Source: Chloroherpeton thalassium ATCC 35110 (lineage in GTDB: Bacteria; Bacteroidota; Chlorobiia; Chlorobiales; Chloroherpetonaceae). Taken from it: a stretch of 64,000 nt of DNA. The position numbers and the translations under genes are program-made. The stretch's first letter is position 1; the number at the start of each line of letters is the position of its first letter. The notes beneath the pieces are model-generated. The model searched no databases. It saw only the letters and a list, made by a program, of their open reading frames with translations, and was not told the DNA's origin. Below, in pieces: positions 1-9,555 of this stretch. Where the stretch lies: contig NC_011026.1 in the NCBI RefSeq assembly GCF_000020525.1, positions 248,001-312,000 on the forward strand, given 5' to 3'.

Positions 1-2
1 GC

Positions 3-83
3 CAGCGCATCGCGATTCTTTCGTTGCTCCTTTTCTTCACCGTCGGCCTTTGGCTGATTTTAAAAGTTCGTACAGAAAAATGA
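3..83 (+). CDS. C-terminal end of an MFS transporter (UMF1-like), partial
   Basis: The window opens inside a reading frame of 26 codons ending in TGA. It encodes a hydrophobic helix (QRIAILSLLLFFTVGLWLIL) followed by a short charged tail KVRTEK. A final membrane helix followed by a few charged residues is how many MFS permeases end, and the 'QRIxILSLxxFFxxGL' wording resembles the last helix of UMF1-family transporters. The rest of the gene lies to the left of the window, so substrate and start cannot be judged. The other two frames give no plausible protein here. The assignment rests on one helix and is tentative. Confidence 0.5.
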   Translation, partial: QRIAILSLLLFFTVGLWLILKVRTEK

Positions 84-159
84 TGCGGCATCTCACAGAA
101 ACACATCGCAACATGCGTTTGAGAGAACGTTTCAAAACCTAACGCTCAAAAAAGCACAC

Positions 160-188
160 GAACGTTACTTGACGTTCTTCCGTTTTTT
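160..188 (+). terminator. Probable intrinsic terminator after the partial transporter gene
   Basis: A 6-bp inverted repeat (gaacgt / acgttc, loop tacttg) is followed within a few bases by a run of six T. The stem is short, so this is a moderate call. It lies about 75 bases after the stop of the partial MFS gene. Confidence 0.4.
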
Positions 189-453
189 AAAATGGAAATA
201 TTCTAATCATATTTTTCTTATCTCTTTTTTAAAATAGCGGTTAGCTGCATCAATCCTACAATTGATGCGAACACTCCCGCCGCCTGAATCGAATATTTTC
301 ATCCTTTTACAAAGCAAAACCCCATCACAACAGAAGGGCTGAGACAAGCTGTTTTTGAATTTTTTTTTGCAAGAATGTATTAAAAAGGCACGCAAAACAA
401 GATTCTCGTGCTAAATTAACTTTTTTAACTCTGGTTTAGTGCTTGTTGAGACA
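189..453. other. Gene-free leader region upstream of nadB
   Basis: AT-rich sequence between the probable terminator and nadB. It presumably holds the nadB promoter, but no clear promoter box, operator or riboswitch fold could be recognised by eye. The short frames here show no family signature. Confidence 0.4.
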
Positions 454-2046
454 ATGACCGAAGAACTTAAAACTGATATTTTGGTAATCGGCAGCGGAAT
501 CGCCGGACTTTATTTTGCATTGAAAGCAGCGGAGCTTGGCGAGGTTATCCTCATCACGAAAAAAGAACGCTCTGATTCGAATACAAACTGGGCACAAGGC
601 GGAATTGCCGCTGTTTTGGATGAAAATGACACATTTGACGCTCACATCGCCGATACGCTGAACGCGGGCGTTGGGCTTTGCAATCAGGAAGCCGTTGAAG
701 TGATGGTGAAAGAAGGCCCCGCACATATTTCAAAGTTGATTGAAATTGGTACGAACTTCACCAAAAAATCGGGAAAGCTCGACTTAGGACGCGAAGGCGG
801 GCATTCCTACAACCGAATCGTACACGCTGCAGATTTAACCGGCCACGAAGTGGAACAAACCTTGCTTTCGAAAGTGGCTGAATCCCCCAACATTCAATTG
901 CTTGAACATCATTTTGGAATTGAACTGATTACCGAGCATCATCTCAAATGCAAAACCAACGATATTACTTGCTACGGGGTCTATGCGCTGGATTCAAAAT
1001 CAAGGAAAATCAAAAAGATTTTGGCTAAAGCCACCATGCTCGCTACCGGCGGACTTGGCCAAGTGTATCAACACACTACGAACCCAAGCATCGCAACAGG
1101 CGACGGTATCGCCATGTCGTATCGTGCCGGCGCAGAAATTCACAACATGGAGTTCATCCAATTTCACCCAACCACGCTTTTTCATCCAAATGCCGATTCG
1201 TTTTTGATAAGTGAAGCGGTTCGCGGTTTTGGCGGTGTGCTGCGTCTGAAAAATGGCGAAGAATTTATGCACAAATACGACGAGCGAAAATCGCTGGCGC
1301 CGCGCGACATTGTCGCCCGTGCGATCGATAACGAAATCAAAAAATCGGGTGAGGAATGCGTTTTCTTAGATGTCACGCATTTGGATTCGGAAAGCGTTAC
1401 CCAGCATTTTCCCAACATTTACAACACTTGCCTGGAATACGGCATCGATATTACCAAAGAGATGATTCCGGTTGTTCCGGCGGCGCATTATTCTTGCGGC
1501 GGCGTAGCGACGGATTTAATCGGGCGAACCACCATCAATCGCTTGTATGCTTGCGGCGAAGCTGCCAGTGTGGGTGTGCATGGCGCAAACCGTTTGGCGA
1601 GCAATTCGCTGCTCGAGGCACTCGTTTTTTCTCATCGCGCTTTTTTAGACATGAAAGAACGACTTCAATATATCGAAAATAATATTTCCTTCCCGGATTG
1701 GGACGATAGCGGCACGGAAAATGCCGAAGAGTGGATTTTGGTTTCGCACAACCGCAAAGAAGCGCAGCAGGTTATGAACGATTATGTTGGGATTGTTCGC
1801 AGCGACTTGAGGCTTGATAGAGCCAGCCGGCGCATGGAGTTTTTGAAAGAGGAAACGGAGGTCTTTTACAAGAAAACCAAAATTACGCCGCAAGTTCTCG
1901 AGTTGAGAAACGCAATTAAGGTTTCATCGCTGGTTATCGAAAGTGCGCTCAAACGGCGAGAATCGCGCGGCTTGCACTACACAACCGATTATCCGTATGT
2001 CGACGATAAGCACTTCCTAAAAAACACCGTGCTGCGATCGTTTTGA
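454..2046 (+). CDS. nadB: L-aspartate oxidase NadB
   Basis: FAD enzyme that oxidises L-aspartate to iminoaspartate, the first step of de novo NAD synthesis in the cytoplasm. Seen: the N-terminal dinucleotide-binding glycine motif GSGIAG (residues 13-18), [10 protein letters not shown] (about 45-54), the active-site region [11 protein letters not shown] (about 230-240) and [13 protein letters not shown] (about 377-389), all in the order usual for NadB rather than for succinate dehydrogenase. Length 530 residues is normal. The ATG at 454 is preferred to an in-frame GTG at 439 because family similarity begins directly after it. NadC is encoded about 51 kb away on the other strand; nadA is not in the window. 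Transcription ends at the strong hairpin just downstream. Confidence 0.95.
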   Translation: MTEELKTDILVIGSGIAGLYFALKAAELGEVILITKKERSDSNTNWAQGGIAAVLDENDTFDAHIADTLNAGVGLCNQEAVEVMVKEGPAHISKLIEIGTNFTKKSGKLDLGREGGHSYNRIVHAADLTGHEVEQTLLSKVAESPNIQLLEHHFGIELITEHHLKCKTNDITCYGVYALDSKSRKIKKILAKATMLATGGLGQVYQHTTNPSIATGDGIAMSYRAGAEIHNMEFIQFHPTTLFHPNADSFLISEAVRGFGGVLRLKNGEEFMHKYDERKSLAPRDIVARAIDNEIKKSGEECVFLDVTHLDSESVTQHFPNIYNTCLEYGIDITKEMIPVVPAAHYSCGGVATDLIGRTTINRLYACGEAASVGVHGANRLASNSLLEALVFSHRAFLDMKERLQYIENNISFPDWDDSGTENAEEWILVSHNRKEAQQVMNDYVGIVRSDLRLDRASRRMEFLKEETEVFYKKTKITPQVLELRNAIKVSSLVIESALKRRESRGLHYTTDYPYVDDKHFLKNTVLRSF

Positions 2047-2083
2047 GCAAAGCAATTTTTGCGCTAAGTGCGCTGAATGAAAT

Positions 2084-2113
2084 AAAAAAGCCAGCTAAAA
2101 AGCTGGCTTTTTT
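2084..2113. terminator. Bidirectional intrinsic terminator between nadB and typA
   Basis: Perfect inverted repeat agccagct-AAAA-agctggct with an A-run on the left and a T-run on the right (13 pairs counting these), so it can stop both the rightward nadB and the leftward typA transcripts. The two genes converge on it. Confidence 0.9.
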
Positions 2114-2133
2114 GTTGAGCAAAACTGTTAGGA

Positions 2134-3978
2134 TTAAGCCACTTCAGTTGCAGCTTTTTTCTTTTTGGTTTCTTTTGCACGCACGTTGGAATCGAGCGTT
2201 TTCTTGCGCAAGCGAATGGATTTTGGCGTGACTTCCACAAGTTCATCGTCCTCGATAAATTCCAATGCTTGTTCCAGTGTCAGCTTTCTTGGCGGCGTTA
2301 GGCGCAAGGCTTCGTCTGAACCCGATGCACGCATGTTGGTCAATTTTTTCGTTTTGCAAACATTGACATTCATGTCGAACTCGCGATTGGATTCACCAAC
2401 AATCATGCCTTCATAAACGGCGGTGCCTGGTTCAACGAAAAATACGCCTCTATCGTCCAAACTGCTGATTGCATAAGCGACCGAATCACCGTTTTCAGCG
2501 GAAACCAGCACGCCATTCTGACGGGAATTGATCTCGCCACGGAACGGCTCATAGCATTTGAAAATATGGGTCAAAATGCCTTCGCCTTTTGTATCGGTAA
2601 TAAACTCCGTGTTGAAGCCGAGCAAGCCGCGTGTTGGAATTTCAAAATCAAGGCGAACCAATCCGCCTTCCATTTGTGTCATGTTTTTCATTTCCGCTTT
2701 TCTCTTGCCCATCTTTTCGATGACAATTCCGACAAATGTATCCGGCACATCGATGGTCACACTTTCAATTGGTTCGCAAGCGCGGCCTTCTTCATCGCGT
2801 CGGATAATCACTTCCGGTCTGGAAACCCCAAGCTCATAACCTTCACGGCGCAGCGTTTCAATCAAAACGGAAAGATGCAGTTCACCACGCCCCGAAACCT
2901 TAAATGTATCGGCGCTTTCGGTGTCTTCCACGCGAAGCGCAACATTGGATAGCAACTCTTTATACAAACGATCGCGGATATTTCGGCTGGTTACGAACTT
3001 GCCTTCTTTTCCTGCAAACGGCGAGTTATTAACTGAGAAAAACATTGAAATCGTCGGCTCAGTGATTTCAATCGAAGGAAGCACTTCCTGATGTTCAGGA
3101 TGCGTTAAAGTATCGCCAATGGAAATATCTTCAAGGCCCGTCAGCGCGATAATGTCGCCGGCTGAAGCTTCTGAGATTTCAACTTTTCCGAGTTTCTCAA
3201 AAATGAACAGTTTGGCAACGCGTCCATTTAGCAATTTACCTTTGGCAGAAAGACAAGTAAATGGATCGCCTTTTTTGATTGAACCTTTAAAAATTCGCCC
3301 AATCGCAATTTTTCCAAGATATTCACTATAGTCAATAGTGTTGACAAGCATTTGGAAAGGCGCGTCCACATCCGCTTCCGGCGGTGGCATGTGTGCGAGA
3401 ATCATGTCGAGTAGCGGCGTAATGTCCTTTGGCTCATCGCCCAGTTCATTAATGGCGAAACCGCTTTTTGCCGACGCAAACACATACGGGAAATCCAACT
3501 GATCTTCGTGCGCCCCCAGATGGATAAAAAGGTCTAAAACTTCGTCAAGCACTTTCATCGGGTTGCAATTCGGGCGATCAATTTTATTAATGACAACCAG
3601 AATTTTCAGGTGAAGTTCCAGCGCTTTGCGAAGCACAAACTTGGTTTGCGGCATGGGGCCTTCAAGCGCGTCAACCAAAAGCACCGCACCATTAACCATC
3701 TTTAAAATACGTTCAACTTCGCCGCCGAAATCCGCATGTCCAGGGGTATCTACAATATTGACTTTGGTGTCTTTATAAAAAAAGGAAGCATTTTTCGCAA
3801 AAATGGTAATTCCCCGCTCACGCTCTTGGGGATTGGAGTCCATGATTCGCTCATCTACTTTTTGGTTCTCACGAAAAGTTCCTGTTTGTTTGAGCACTGC
3901 ATCAACAAGCGTCGTTTTTCCATGGTCAACATGGGCAATAATTGCGATGTTTCTAATATCGCTACGATATCTTAGCAT
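2134..3978 (-). CDS. typA: Ribosome-associated GTPase TypA/BipA
   Basis: Translational GTPase of the EF-G/LepA superfamily that, in characterised bacteria, binds ribosomes and helps large-subunit assembly, especially under cold or other stress. Seen: P-loop AHVDHGKT (residues 15-22), switch II DTPGH (77-81), NKID (131-134), then EF-Tu domain 2-like and EF-G domain III/V-like segments and the TypA-specific C-terminal region (GEVVGE-type segment [18 protein letters not shown] followed by [10 protein letters not shown]). 614 residues is the usual size; the C-terminal Lys-rich tail ([10 protein letters not shown]) is normal for TypA. The gene stands alone and ends at the bidirectional terminator shared with nadB. 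Confidence 0.96.
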   Translation of the reverse strand: MLRYRSDIRNIAIIAHVDHGKTTLVDAVLKQTGTFRENQKVDERIMDSNPQERERGITIFAKNASFFYKDTKVNIVDTPGHADFGGEVERILKMVNGAVLLVDALEGPMPQTKFVLRKALELHLKILVVINKIDRPNCNPMKVLDEVLDLFIHLGAHEDQLDFPYVFASAKSGFAINELGDEPKDITPLLDMILAHMPPPEADVDAPFQMLVNTIDYSEYLGKIAIGRIFKGSIKKGDPFTCLSAKGKLLNGRVAKLFIFEKLGKVEISEASAGDIIALTGLEDISIGDTLTHPEHQEVLPSIEITEPTISMFFSVNNSPFAGKEGKFVTSRNIRDRLYKELLSNVALRVEDTESADTFKVSGRGELHLSVLIETLRREGYELGVSRPEVIIRRDEEGRACEPIESVTIDVPDTFVGIVIEKMGKRKAEMKNMTQMEGGLVRLDFEIPTRGLLGFNTEFITDTKGEGILTHIFKCYEPFRGEINSRQNGVLVSAENGDSVAYAISSLDDRGVFFVEPGTAVYEGMIVGESNREFDMNVNVCKTKKLTNMRASGSDEALRLTPPRKLTLEQALEFIEDDELVEVTPKSIRLRKKTLDSNVRAKETKKKKAATEVA

Positions 3979-4157
3979 ATGTTATTTAGAAGTTCAATTA
4001 CCTAAGCTCACAAATAAGTGCCGAATATACGATATTCCCTCAGTTTAAACTAATGCGCGTCTTTGCCGGAATGTTAAATCATGCTGAATTTTTTGAGCCA
4101 CTTTTGATGCGCAATGAACGCGCAAGACGACGCGGATTTTGCGCTTGCTCTGAAAAG

Positions 4158-5603
4158 TTAACCCGCTCTACGACTTAACTTTTGTTCGTCTTCTTTTATG
4201 CAGATAATTTTCACATGTCTATCTTTTTCAAAGAAATCATACACATGAGATTCAGGTATAAGAATTTCAGAAAATAAATTTTCTTTGCATTCAAATGTTT
4301 TTAATTTCTTATTATGATGAACATCTAAGCTTTTCAATTTATTTTTCCCACACCATAATATACTTAACTCGCTATTATAACAAACATTCAATTCAGCAAG
4401 AGCATTTTCCGAACAGTCCAATGTGTCCAAAACAAAGTTTTGCGAAATATCCAACAACTGGATTTGATTTTTGCAGCACCAAAGCGTTTTGAGCTTTCGA
4501 TTTTCAGAAACATCTAACGCAGAAAGCTTGTTTTCAGAACACCACAAACGCTCTAAATCGAAACATTTTTTTAAATTAATTTCATCAATCTTATTTTTCT
4601 TGAAGTTCAAATCTGTTAATAACGGACAGAAAGAAATATCCAAATCACTTAATTCGTTGCTTTCACATGCAAGGAAAATTAGATTTTCATTTTTCAAAAC
4701 ACCTAACTGCTTTAAATTATTTTTTGAACAATCAATACTTATCAATTTTCTATTTTGAGAAAAATCAATATCAATCAGATTATTATTTTTGCAATTAATC
4801 AGCGACAAATCACTATTTTTACTTAGATCTATTGCAACCAACTGATTTGACTGACAGGATAAAATTCTTAAATTCAAGCACTTAGATAAATCAAGTATTT
4901 TCAACTTGTTATTACCACAATATAAAACTTCGATATCCTTATTTTTACTAACATCTAACTCCCGTATCTGATTCAAGAAACAATCAAATTCTTTTAGTTT
5001 CACATTCTGACTTATATCAATATAATCCAGCTGATTCACAGAACACCAGAGTGCTTTTAATTCCAAATTATTCGAAACATCTAAATCCAACAAATTATTA
5101 TTATAGCAATCCAATGTATCAAGTAATAAATTTTGGCTAATATCTAACGCGTGAATCTGATTATTAAAACACCATAGATTTCTTAAATTCGGAGCGCCGT
5201 TCAACTGCAACGACTCCAAGGCATTGTCATTGCAAGCCAAGTAGCTCAATACTTCTGCATTTGAAATTGACAAATTCGTTAGCTTATTTCGATCGCATAT
5301 CAAACCAATTAAATCCTTATTTTTATAAATTTCAATCTCTTCAATTTCATTACGAGAACAGTCGAGATAGCAAAGCGATTCGAAAAATTCAATCCCAGAT
5401 AAATCTTGAATTCCTTTGTTTGATAAAATCAGAAAAGATATTTTTGAAGGATCTTCGACGGAAACAGCGCCATCACCCGCCGGCTTGATTTGGTAATTTG
5501 TGCCGTTTTTAGCATCGTGCTGAATGAGCGCTTGACGAAAATTTTTATCGGGGATGGGAATTTTTATGGCTTGCCCAAATGCCCAGTTCGCCGTAAATAG
5601 CAA
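4158..5603 (-). CDS. Leucine-rich-repeat protein, probably exported; start codon damaged or frameshifted
   Basis: About 17 tandem units of roughly 21 residues with the pattern L-x-x-L-x-C-x-x-N-x-L alternating with L-D-V/I-S-x-N, i.e. a Cys/Asn-ladder LRR solenoid as in internalin-like surface proteins of Bacteroidota. No T9SS tail or anchor is seen at the C-terminus (ends KLSRRAG). In frame only a TTG at 5603 is available, giving MLFTANWAFGQA, which lacks the basic start of a signal peptide. The frame stays open upstream for 8 codons and encodes more hydrophobic residues, but meets TAA with no ATG or GTG. An ATG at 5635 would give MCKNIIVFFIVLLFTANW..AFGQA, a good signal peptide, if the 7-T run (5610-5616) held 8 T. 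The gene is very AT-rich (some lines below 30 % GC) compared with its neighbours, which suggests transfer. Function unknown. Confidence 0.75.
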   Translation of the reverse strand: MLFTANWAFGQAIKIPIPDKNFRQALIQHDAKNGTNYQIKPAGDGAVSVEDPSKISFLILSNKGIQDLSGIEFFESLCYLDCSRNEIEEIEIYKNKDLIGLICDRNKLTNLSISNAEVLSYLACNDNALESLQLNGAPNLRNLWCFNNQIHALDISQNLLLDTLDCYNNNLLDLDVSNNLELKALWCSVNQLDYIDISQNVKLKEFDCFLNQIRELDVSKNKDIEVLYCGNNKLKILDLSKCLNLRILSCQSNQLVAIDLSKNSDLSLINCKNNNLIDIDFSQNRKLISIDCSKNNLKQLGVLKNENLIFLACESNELSDLDISFCPLLTDLNFKKNKIDEINLKKCFDLERLWCSENKLSALDVSENRKLKTLWCCKNQIQLLDISQNFVLDTLDCSENALAELNVCYNSELSILWCGKNKLKSLDVHHNKKLKTFECKENLFSEILIPESHVYDFFEKDRHVKIICIKEDEQKLSRRAG

Positions 5604-5609
5604 GACTAT

Positions 5610-5616
5610 AAAAAAA
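5610..5616 (-). other. Homopolymer tract that puts the LRR signal peptide out of frame
   Basis: Seven A on the + strand (seven T in the coding sense). One additional base would join the ATG at 5635 to the LRR frame and create a complete signal peptide with a cleavage-like AFGQA. This may be a slippage/phase-variable site, a mutation that silences the gene, or a sequencing error. Confidence 0.55.
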
Positions 5617-5787
5617 CGATAATATTTTTACACATTCTTGTGTGAGTTTTGTTAGGGAGAAGATCAGAATTTGATTAGAAGTAATTTATCACAAAAATCT
5701 TTTTTTTCATCACTTATCGTCTTTTTTCATCATTTTTCATTCATATATTCGGCATATTTTTCTTGTTAAACTCAAACAAAAATCATC

Positions 5788-6249
5788 ATGACGTTAGAGC
5801 AGTTGCTCAATGAAAAAGCACCCTTTCTCATAGAAGAAGCTTTGCAAGCTCTCTCGCGGGCGCACTTAAAGCATTACGAAGAGGAAGGGGCGGCCAAGAG
5901 AAAAGCGCAAATGCAAGCGCTTTACGAACTTACAGCCGAAAGCATCAAGATGCGCGATCTTTCAAAGCTGCTTGATTATGTTCAAGAGGCCGCAACGAGC
6001 TATTACAAAGATGGCTTTGACCTTCACGAGATACAAATGGCGTTCAACGTGCTTGAAGAAGTGGTTTGGAAAAACGCGCTGAAGGAACTCCCGGCTTCGC
6101 AATATGCCGACGCGCTGGGGCTTATTAGCACAGCGCTTGGCGCGGGAAAAGACACGCTCGCGACAACTTACGTGAACTTAGCCAGCAGCAGAAAAATGCC
6201 TTCGCTTGATCTTTCCGAACTCTTTACCGGCACGGAAGGCCGCAATTAA
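5788..6249 (+). CDS. RsbRD N-terminal-domain-like helical protein
   Basis: 153 residues, predicted almost wholly helical. The N-terminal half (LLNEKAPFLIEEALQALSR..HLKHYEEEG) and the middle (ESIKMRDLSKLLDYVQEAATSYYKDGFDLHEIQMAFNVLEEVVW) follow the layout of the RsbRD N-terminal / globin-like sensor domain found in stressosome proteins: a 'H-x-x-Y/HYEEEG' segment followed by '(A)..Y..G.....I....N.LEEVVW'. No STAS domain follows, so it would be a free-standing sensor-like domain. Partner-switching regulators are encoded 8 kb downstream, but linkage is only suggestive. The family call is from pattern memory and should be treated as moderate. The gene is followed by a good terminator. Confidence 0.55.
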   Translation: MTLEQLLNEKAPFLIEEALQALSRAHLKHYEEEGAAKRKAQMQALYELTAESIKMRDLSKLLDYVQEAATSYYKDGFDLHEIQMAFNVLEEVVWKNALKELPASQYADALGLISTALGAGKDTLATTYVNLASSRKMPSLDLSELFTGTEGRN

Positions 6250-6301
6250 ATCGCCTGCCAAATGAAAAATTCTCATACTTCATAAAAAGCTAACAGCAAT
6301 G

Positions 6302-6331
6302 GCGCAGCTTTTTCAAGGCTGCGCTATTTTT
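6302..6331 (+). terminator. Intrinsic terminator after the RsbRD-N-like gene
   Basis: Stem gcgcagc / gctgcgc (7 bp) with loop tttttcaag, followed by tattttt. It lies about 50 bases after the stop codon of the 153-residue protein. Confidence 0.75.
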
Positions 6332-6430
6332 GCGATGCATCAATCGTTCATAGCGCTTAAGTTCATGAAGAAAACCCTTTAGTTGTGCGTTAAAATCTAC
6401 ATTTTTGAAAAACATCACCGATGAGGAGTT

Positions 6431-6502
6431 ATGAAACGAAAGATGTTTTTTATATTAGTCCTCACTAAATTCTACATCAGAAAAGCAGGCAACTTACTCT
6501 AA
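6431..6502 (+). CDS. Possible 23-residue peptide upstream of the prenol kinase fusion
   Basis: ATG preceded by gaggag two bases upstream, an unusually good Shine-Dalgarno match for this genome though tightly spaced. It opens a 23-codon frame (MKRKMFFILVLTKFYIRKAG plus NLL). It is basic and partly hydrophobic. It could be a leader peptide or chance; nothing else supports it. Apart from this and the terminator, the 324-base gap (6250-6573) shows nothing recognisable. Confidence 0.2.
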   Translation: MKRKMFFILVLTKFYIRKAGNLL

Positions 6503-6573
6503 CCGCGTTCTTAATGAGGGCGTGCAACAATCACGCACTTCGACAAGGAACGAGCAATCTTCTCATTTCAACA

Positions 6574-8145
6574 ATGGATCAAAATTCAGCACTTTCATCG
6601 GATTTTTACCACTTTTTGGCTGCGTTGGGAATCATATTAGTCATTGTGGGTTTTGCGGAATTTTTGAAGAGCATTTTGAAAATGCAATCGGGCGTAACAC
6701 GAAAAATTGTGCACGTTGGAACCAGCGTTCTTGTTGCTTTATCGCCAAACTACTTTGAAACTGGTTTTTACCCCGCCGTTCTTGCTGTTTTGTTTATCCC
6801 CTTCAACTTGTTGGCCATCAAAAAAGGCTGGCTGAGCTCTATCAACAAAGACGAGGCCTTAGAAGCGCATCATCAAGATCAAAACTATGGGACGGTCTAC
6901 TTTCCTCTCTCATTTCTAATCTTGACGCTGCTTTGCTGGGATTCTCACGCGTGGATTATGCAAACCGCCATGCTTATTCTTGGATTTGGCGATGCGTTTG
7001 CTTCGCTTGTCGGCGAAAACACCGAAAAACCACATGCTTACAAGCTTCTTGCCAGCACCAAGTCGCTTGAAGGCTCGATCACCATGTTTGGCACGAGTTT
7101 AATTATTCTCGTTGGCGCATTTGTGGTTTTCCAAGATCAATCGGAAGTGATTAAGCAAATGGACTTATCGGTGGTGATTGCGCTTTGCGTAGCCATTGCG
7201 TTGATTGTCACCGCTGTTGAAGCGTTGCTTTCCGGTGGCTTAGACAATCTATTCATTCCGCTTTCGGTAGCGTATTTATTAGCCGTATTGGAAACAAACG
7301 GCATTGGCGCAGTTCAAGGCATTCTTCTTGGCGTTAGTTTGTCGCTTATTTTAGCCCGCGCTTCATTGGCGTTTAAATTTTTAACGCCAGACGGCGCAGT
7401 CGGCACGTTTTTATTTGGCTCAAATATCTTTAGCATGGGCGGCGTTGAATGGACGGTTCCCATTTTAACCTTTTTCTTGCTCTCTTCGGTTCTTTCCAAA
7501 CTTGGCAAATCTCGCAAAAAAAAGTACGACTTGATTTTTGAAAAATCCTCACAACGCGATTTTGGGCAAGTGCTCGCAAACGGCGGCGTTGGATGGATTC
7601 TGATAATCTGGTATTCTTTCACGAACGAGCCGATGCTTTTCATTGCTTATTTGGGAACACTGGCCGCAGTTCAAGCCGACACGTGGGCAACCGAAGTCGG
7701 CACGATGATGAAAGATCCAAAGCCTCGCTTTATTTTGAATATGAAACCGGTGCCTGCAGGCACTTCGGGCGGCATTACTTTCACAGGCACGATGGGCGGA
7801 TTTTTTGGCGCGCTATTAATTTGCGCAAGCGCTTGGGCAATTATGCCAGACGAGTTGATGTCAGTGGGATTGGTGCAATCATTTTTAATTGTGGGATTGG
7901 CCGGCGCAGGCGGCAGTTTGGTAGATAGCTTTTTCGGCGCAACCGTGCAGGCTCAGTATTACGATCCCATTCGCAAAAAAGAAACCGAACGCACACACAG
8001 TGTTGCAGCAGATGGCACCATCGTCGAAAATGAACTCATCAAAGGCTACCGCATTATTGATAACGACATTGTGAATTTTCTTTGTGCAACGATGGGCGCG
8101 TTGTTCGCCACATTTTTAACGTACTTCATGGTTGGCCAAATCTAA
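6574..8145 (+). CDS. Fused prenol kinases: phytol/dolichol-kinase domain (VTE5-like) plus DUF92 domain (VTE6-like)
   Basis: Polytopic membrane protein of 523 residues with two parts. The N-terminal half (about 1-240) has the signature of the phytol/dolichol kinase family: RKIVHVGTS near residue 45, GFGDAFASLVGE near 145 and KSLEGSITMF near 165. The C-terminal half (about 255-523) is a DUF92 domain: LTPDGAVGTFLFG, ADTWATEVG, PVPAGTSGGI and AGGSLVDSFFGA. In plants and cyanobacteria VTE5 phosphorylates phytol and VTE6 (DUF92) makes phytyl diphosphate, so the fusion would carry out both steps on a prenol released from (bacterio)chlorophyll; this substrate is an inference. The ATG at 6574 is chosen because the in-frame codons before it (from 6514) are polar and unlike the family. 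Confidence 0.85.
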   Translation: MDQNSALSSDFYHFLAALGIILVIVGFAEFLKSILKMQSGVTRKIVHVGTSVLVALSPNYFETGFYPAVLAVLFIPFNLLAIKKGWLSSINKDEALEAHHQDQNYGTVYFPLSFLILTLLCWDSHAWIMQTAMLILGFGDAFASLVGENTEKPHAYKLLASTKSLEGSITMFGTSLIILVGAFVVFQDQSEVIKQMDLSVVIALCVAIALIVTAVEALLSGGLDNLFIPLSVAYLLAVLETNGIGAVQGILLGVSLSLILARASLAFKFLTPDGAVGTFLFGSNIFSMGGVEWTVPILTFFLLSSVLSKLGKSRKKKYDLIFEKSSQRDFGQVLANGGVGWILIIWYSFTNEPMLFIAYLGTLAAVQADTWATEVGTMMKDPKPRFILNMKPVPAGTSGGITFTGTMGGFFGALLICASAWAIMPDELMSVGLVQSFLIVGLAGAGGSLVDSFFGATVQAQYYDPIRKKETERTHSVAADGTIVENELIKGYRIIDNDIVNFLCATMGALFATFLTYFMVGQI

Positions 8146-8230
8146 GCGGCCAACCGATCTTTTTTGGGAAGGCTACCATCGGGCTCGCACCGACAAAGAA
8201 AAAACGTTTTTCCAAAAGAAAATCGCCACA

Positions 8231-8255
8231 GCCGGGCAGCGCAATGCTGCCTGGC
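8231..8255. terminator. Hairpin between convergent genes
   Basis: Stem gccgggcagc / gctgcctggc (one G-T pair), loop gcaat, located between the ends of the convergent prenol kinase and lhgO genes. No T-run follows on the + side; on the - side a short T-run appears about 10 bases later. It may be a weak terminator or a transcript-end stabiliser. Confidence 0.35.
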
Positions 8256-8283
8256 GCAACAATCAAGCGTTGCCTAAAAAAGC

Positions 8284-9483
8284 TTATGTTCGATTTTTTG
8301 CTTTTTGCGCGAGCACGTTTCCAATGTTGAGCGACGCCGTCGCCGCAGGAGAAGGCGCGTTCAAAACATGAATGATATGGCGCGTTTCGTAAATCAAAAA
8401 ATCATCCAGCATTTTTCCATCCGGCGCAACCGCTTGTGCACGCACACCCGCAGGCGCTGACTCAAGATGCTCGATTCGAATCTCAGGGATAAGACGCTGC
8501 AACGATTTCAGAAATTGCGATTTGCTAAAAGACCGCCGAAACTCAGCCAGTCCTTCGCGCCAATACATTTTTCCCAATTTTAAAAAGCCCGAGTAAAAAG
8601 CCATCTCGGCTAAATCCGAAAAGTTGATATCACTTTTGCAGTAGCCCTCGCGAGCAAACGCTGGTACAGCATTCGGCCCGCATTCGACCGCACCATTTAT
8701 CATGCGAGTGAAGTGCACGCCTAAAAATGGAAATTCGGGATTCGGAACAGGATAAATTAAGTTTTGGCAAAACAGCTTGGCTGGCTCGGCCAATTTGAAA
8801 TATTCGCCGCGAAATGGGACAATTTGGACTGGCGGCTGAAATCCGCTGAGCTTGGCCACGCTATCGGAATGCAGTCCAGCACAATTCAACACGAGCGTTG
8901 CACGAAATGCGCCTGATGAGGTTTTCAACAGAACACCGTTTTCAACTTCCGAAATGGCAAGCACTTTGGCGTTCAAAACAACTTGGCCGCCCCGCGCTGC
9001 TATTTTTTCCACGAGCTTCTGGCAAACCGTTTTAAAATCCACAATGCCCGCGTCTTCCACATGAATGGCCTTGATGCCCGAAACATGCGGTTCAAGCAAA
9101 TGAATTTCTGCCGGATCAATGAGCTTGCTCTTCACATCATTTGCTTTTCCTCGCTCAAAAAGCGCGTTCAACGCCGGCAGCTCCTGCGGCTCGGTTGCAA
9201 GAATTATTTTTCCACAAATCTTATAGGGAATATGTTCCGCCTTACAAAAAGCTTCCAGAAGCATTTTGCCTTTGCGGCAATTTTCAGCTTTCATGGAGCC
9301 CGGCTTGTAGTAAATCCCAGAATGAATGACGCCGGAATTATGGCCAGTTTGATGCTGAGCGGGAGCCGATTCTTTTTCGAGTACAATGACTTTTCTATCG
9401 GGAAATTTTTCCAAAAGTGCTTGCGCTGTGGCCAGACCGACAATGCCCGCGCCAATAACGAGAAAGTCGCTTGTTTCCGCCAT
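8284..9483 (-). CDS. lhgO: L-2-hydroxyglutarate oxidase/dehydrogenase LhgO
   Basis: FAD-dependent, DAO-type membrane-associated enzyme that oxidises L-2-hydroxyglutarate back to 2-oxoglutarate, either as metabolite repair or in lysine/glutarate breakdown. Seen: N-terminal FAD motif VIGAGIVGLATAQ, LEKE after the second strand, the family-specific GHNSGVIHSGIYYKPGSMKA, CGKIILAT, and the C-terminal HVLNAPSPAATASLNIG. 399 residues is normal. The ATG at 9483 has a GAGG six bases upstream and begins MAETSDFLVIGAG, so the longer in-frame extension to 9540 is not used; that extension would also run through the terminator hairpin of the upstream gene. No lysine- or glutarate-catabolic neighbours are visible. 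Confidence 0.9.
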   Translation of the reverse strand: MAETSDFLVIGAGIVGLATAQALLEKFPDRKVIVLEKESAPAQHQTGHNSGVIHSGIYYKPGSMKAENCRKGKMLLEAFCKAEHIPYKICGKIILATEPQELPALNALFERGKANDVKSKLIDPAEIHLLEPHVSGIKAIHVEDAGIVDFKTVCQKLVEKIAARGGQVVLNAKVLAISEVENGVLLKTSSGAFRATLVLNCAGLHSDSVAKLSGFQPPVQIVPFRGEYFKLAEPAKLFCQNLIYPVPNPEFPFLGVHFTRMINGAVECGPNAVPAFAREGYCKSDINFSDLAEMAFYSGFLKLGKMYWREGLAEFRRSFSKSQFLKSLQRLIPEIRIEHLESAPAGVRAQAVAPDGKMLDDFLIYETRHIIHVLNAPSPAATASLNIGNVLAQKAKNRT

Positions 9484-9497
9484 AGTTTTCCTCGATA

Positions 9498-9534
9498 TAA
9501 AAAAGGCATCTTTTTCTGTAAAAAAAGATGCCTT
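9498..9534 (-). terminator. Intrinsic terminator of the serine-palmitoyltransferase-like gene
   Basis: Reading leftward, aaggcatctttttt-acag-aaaaagatgcctt followed by tttttt. The stem is 11 or more pairs. It separates the upstream SPT-like gene from lhgO, which lies on the same strand and has its own ribosome binding site. Confidence 0.85.
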
Positions 9535-9555
9535 AATCAATATGAAATTCTGGAC

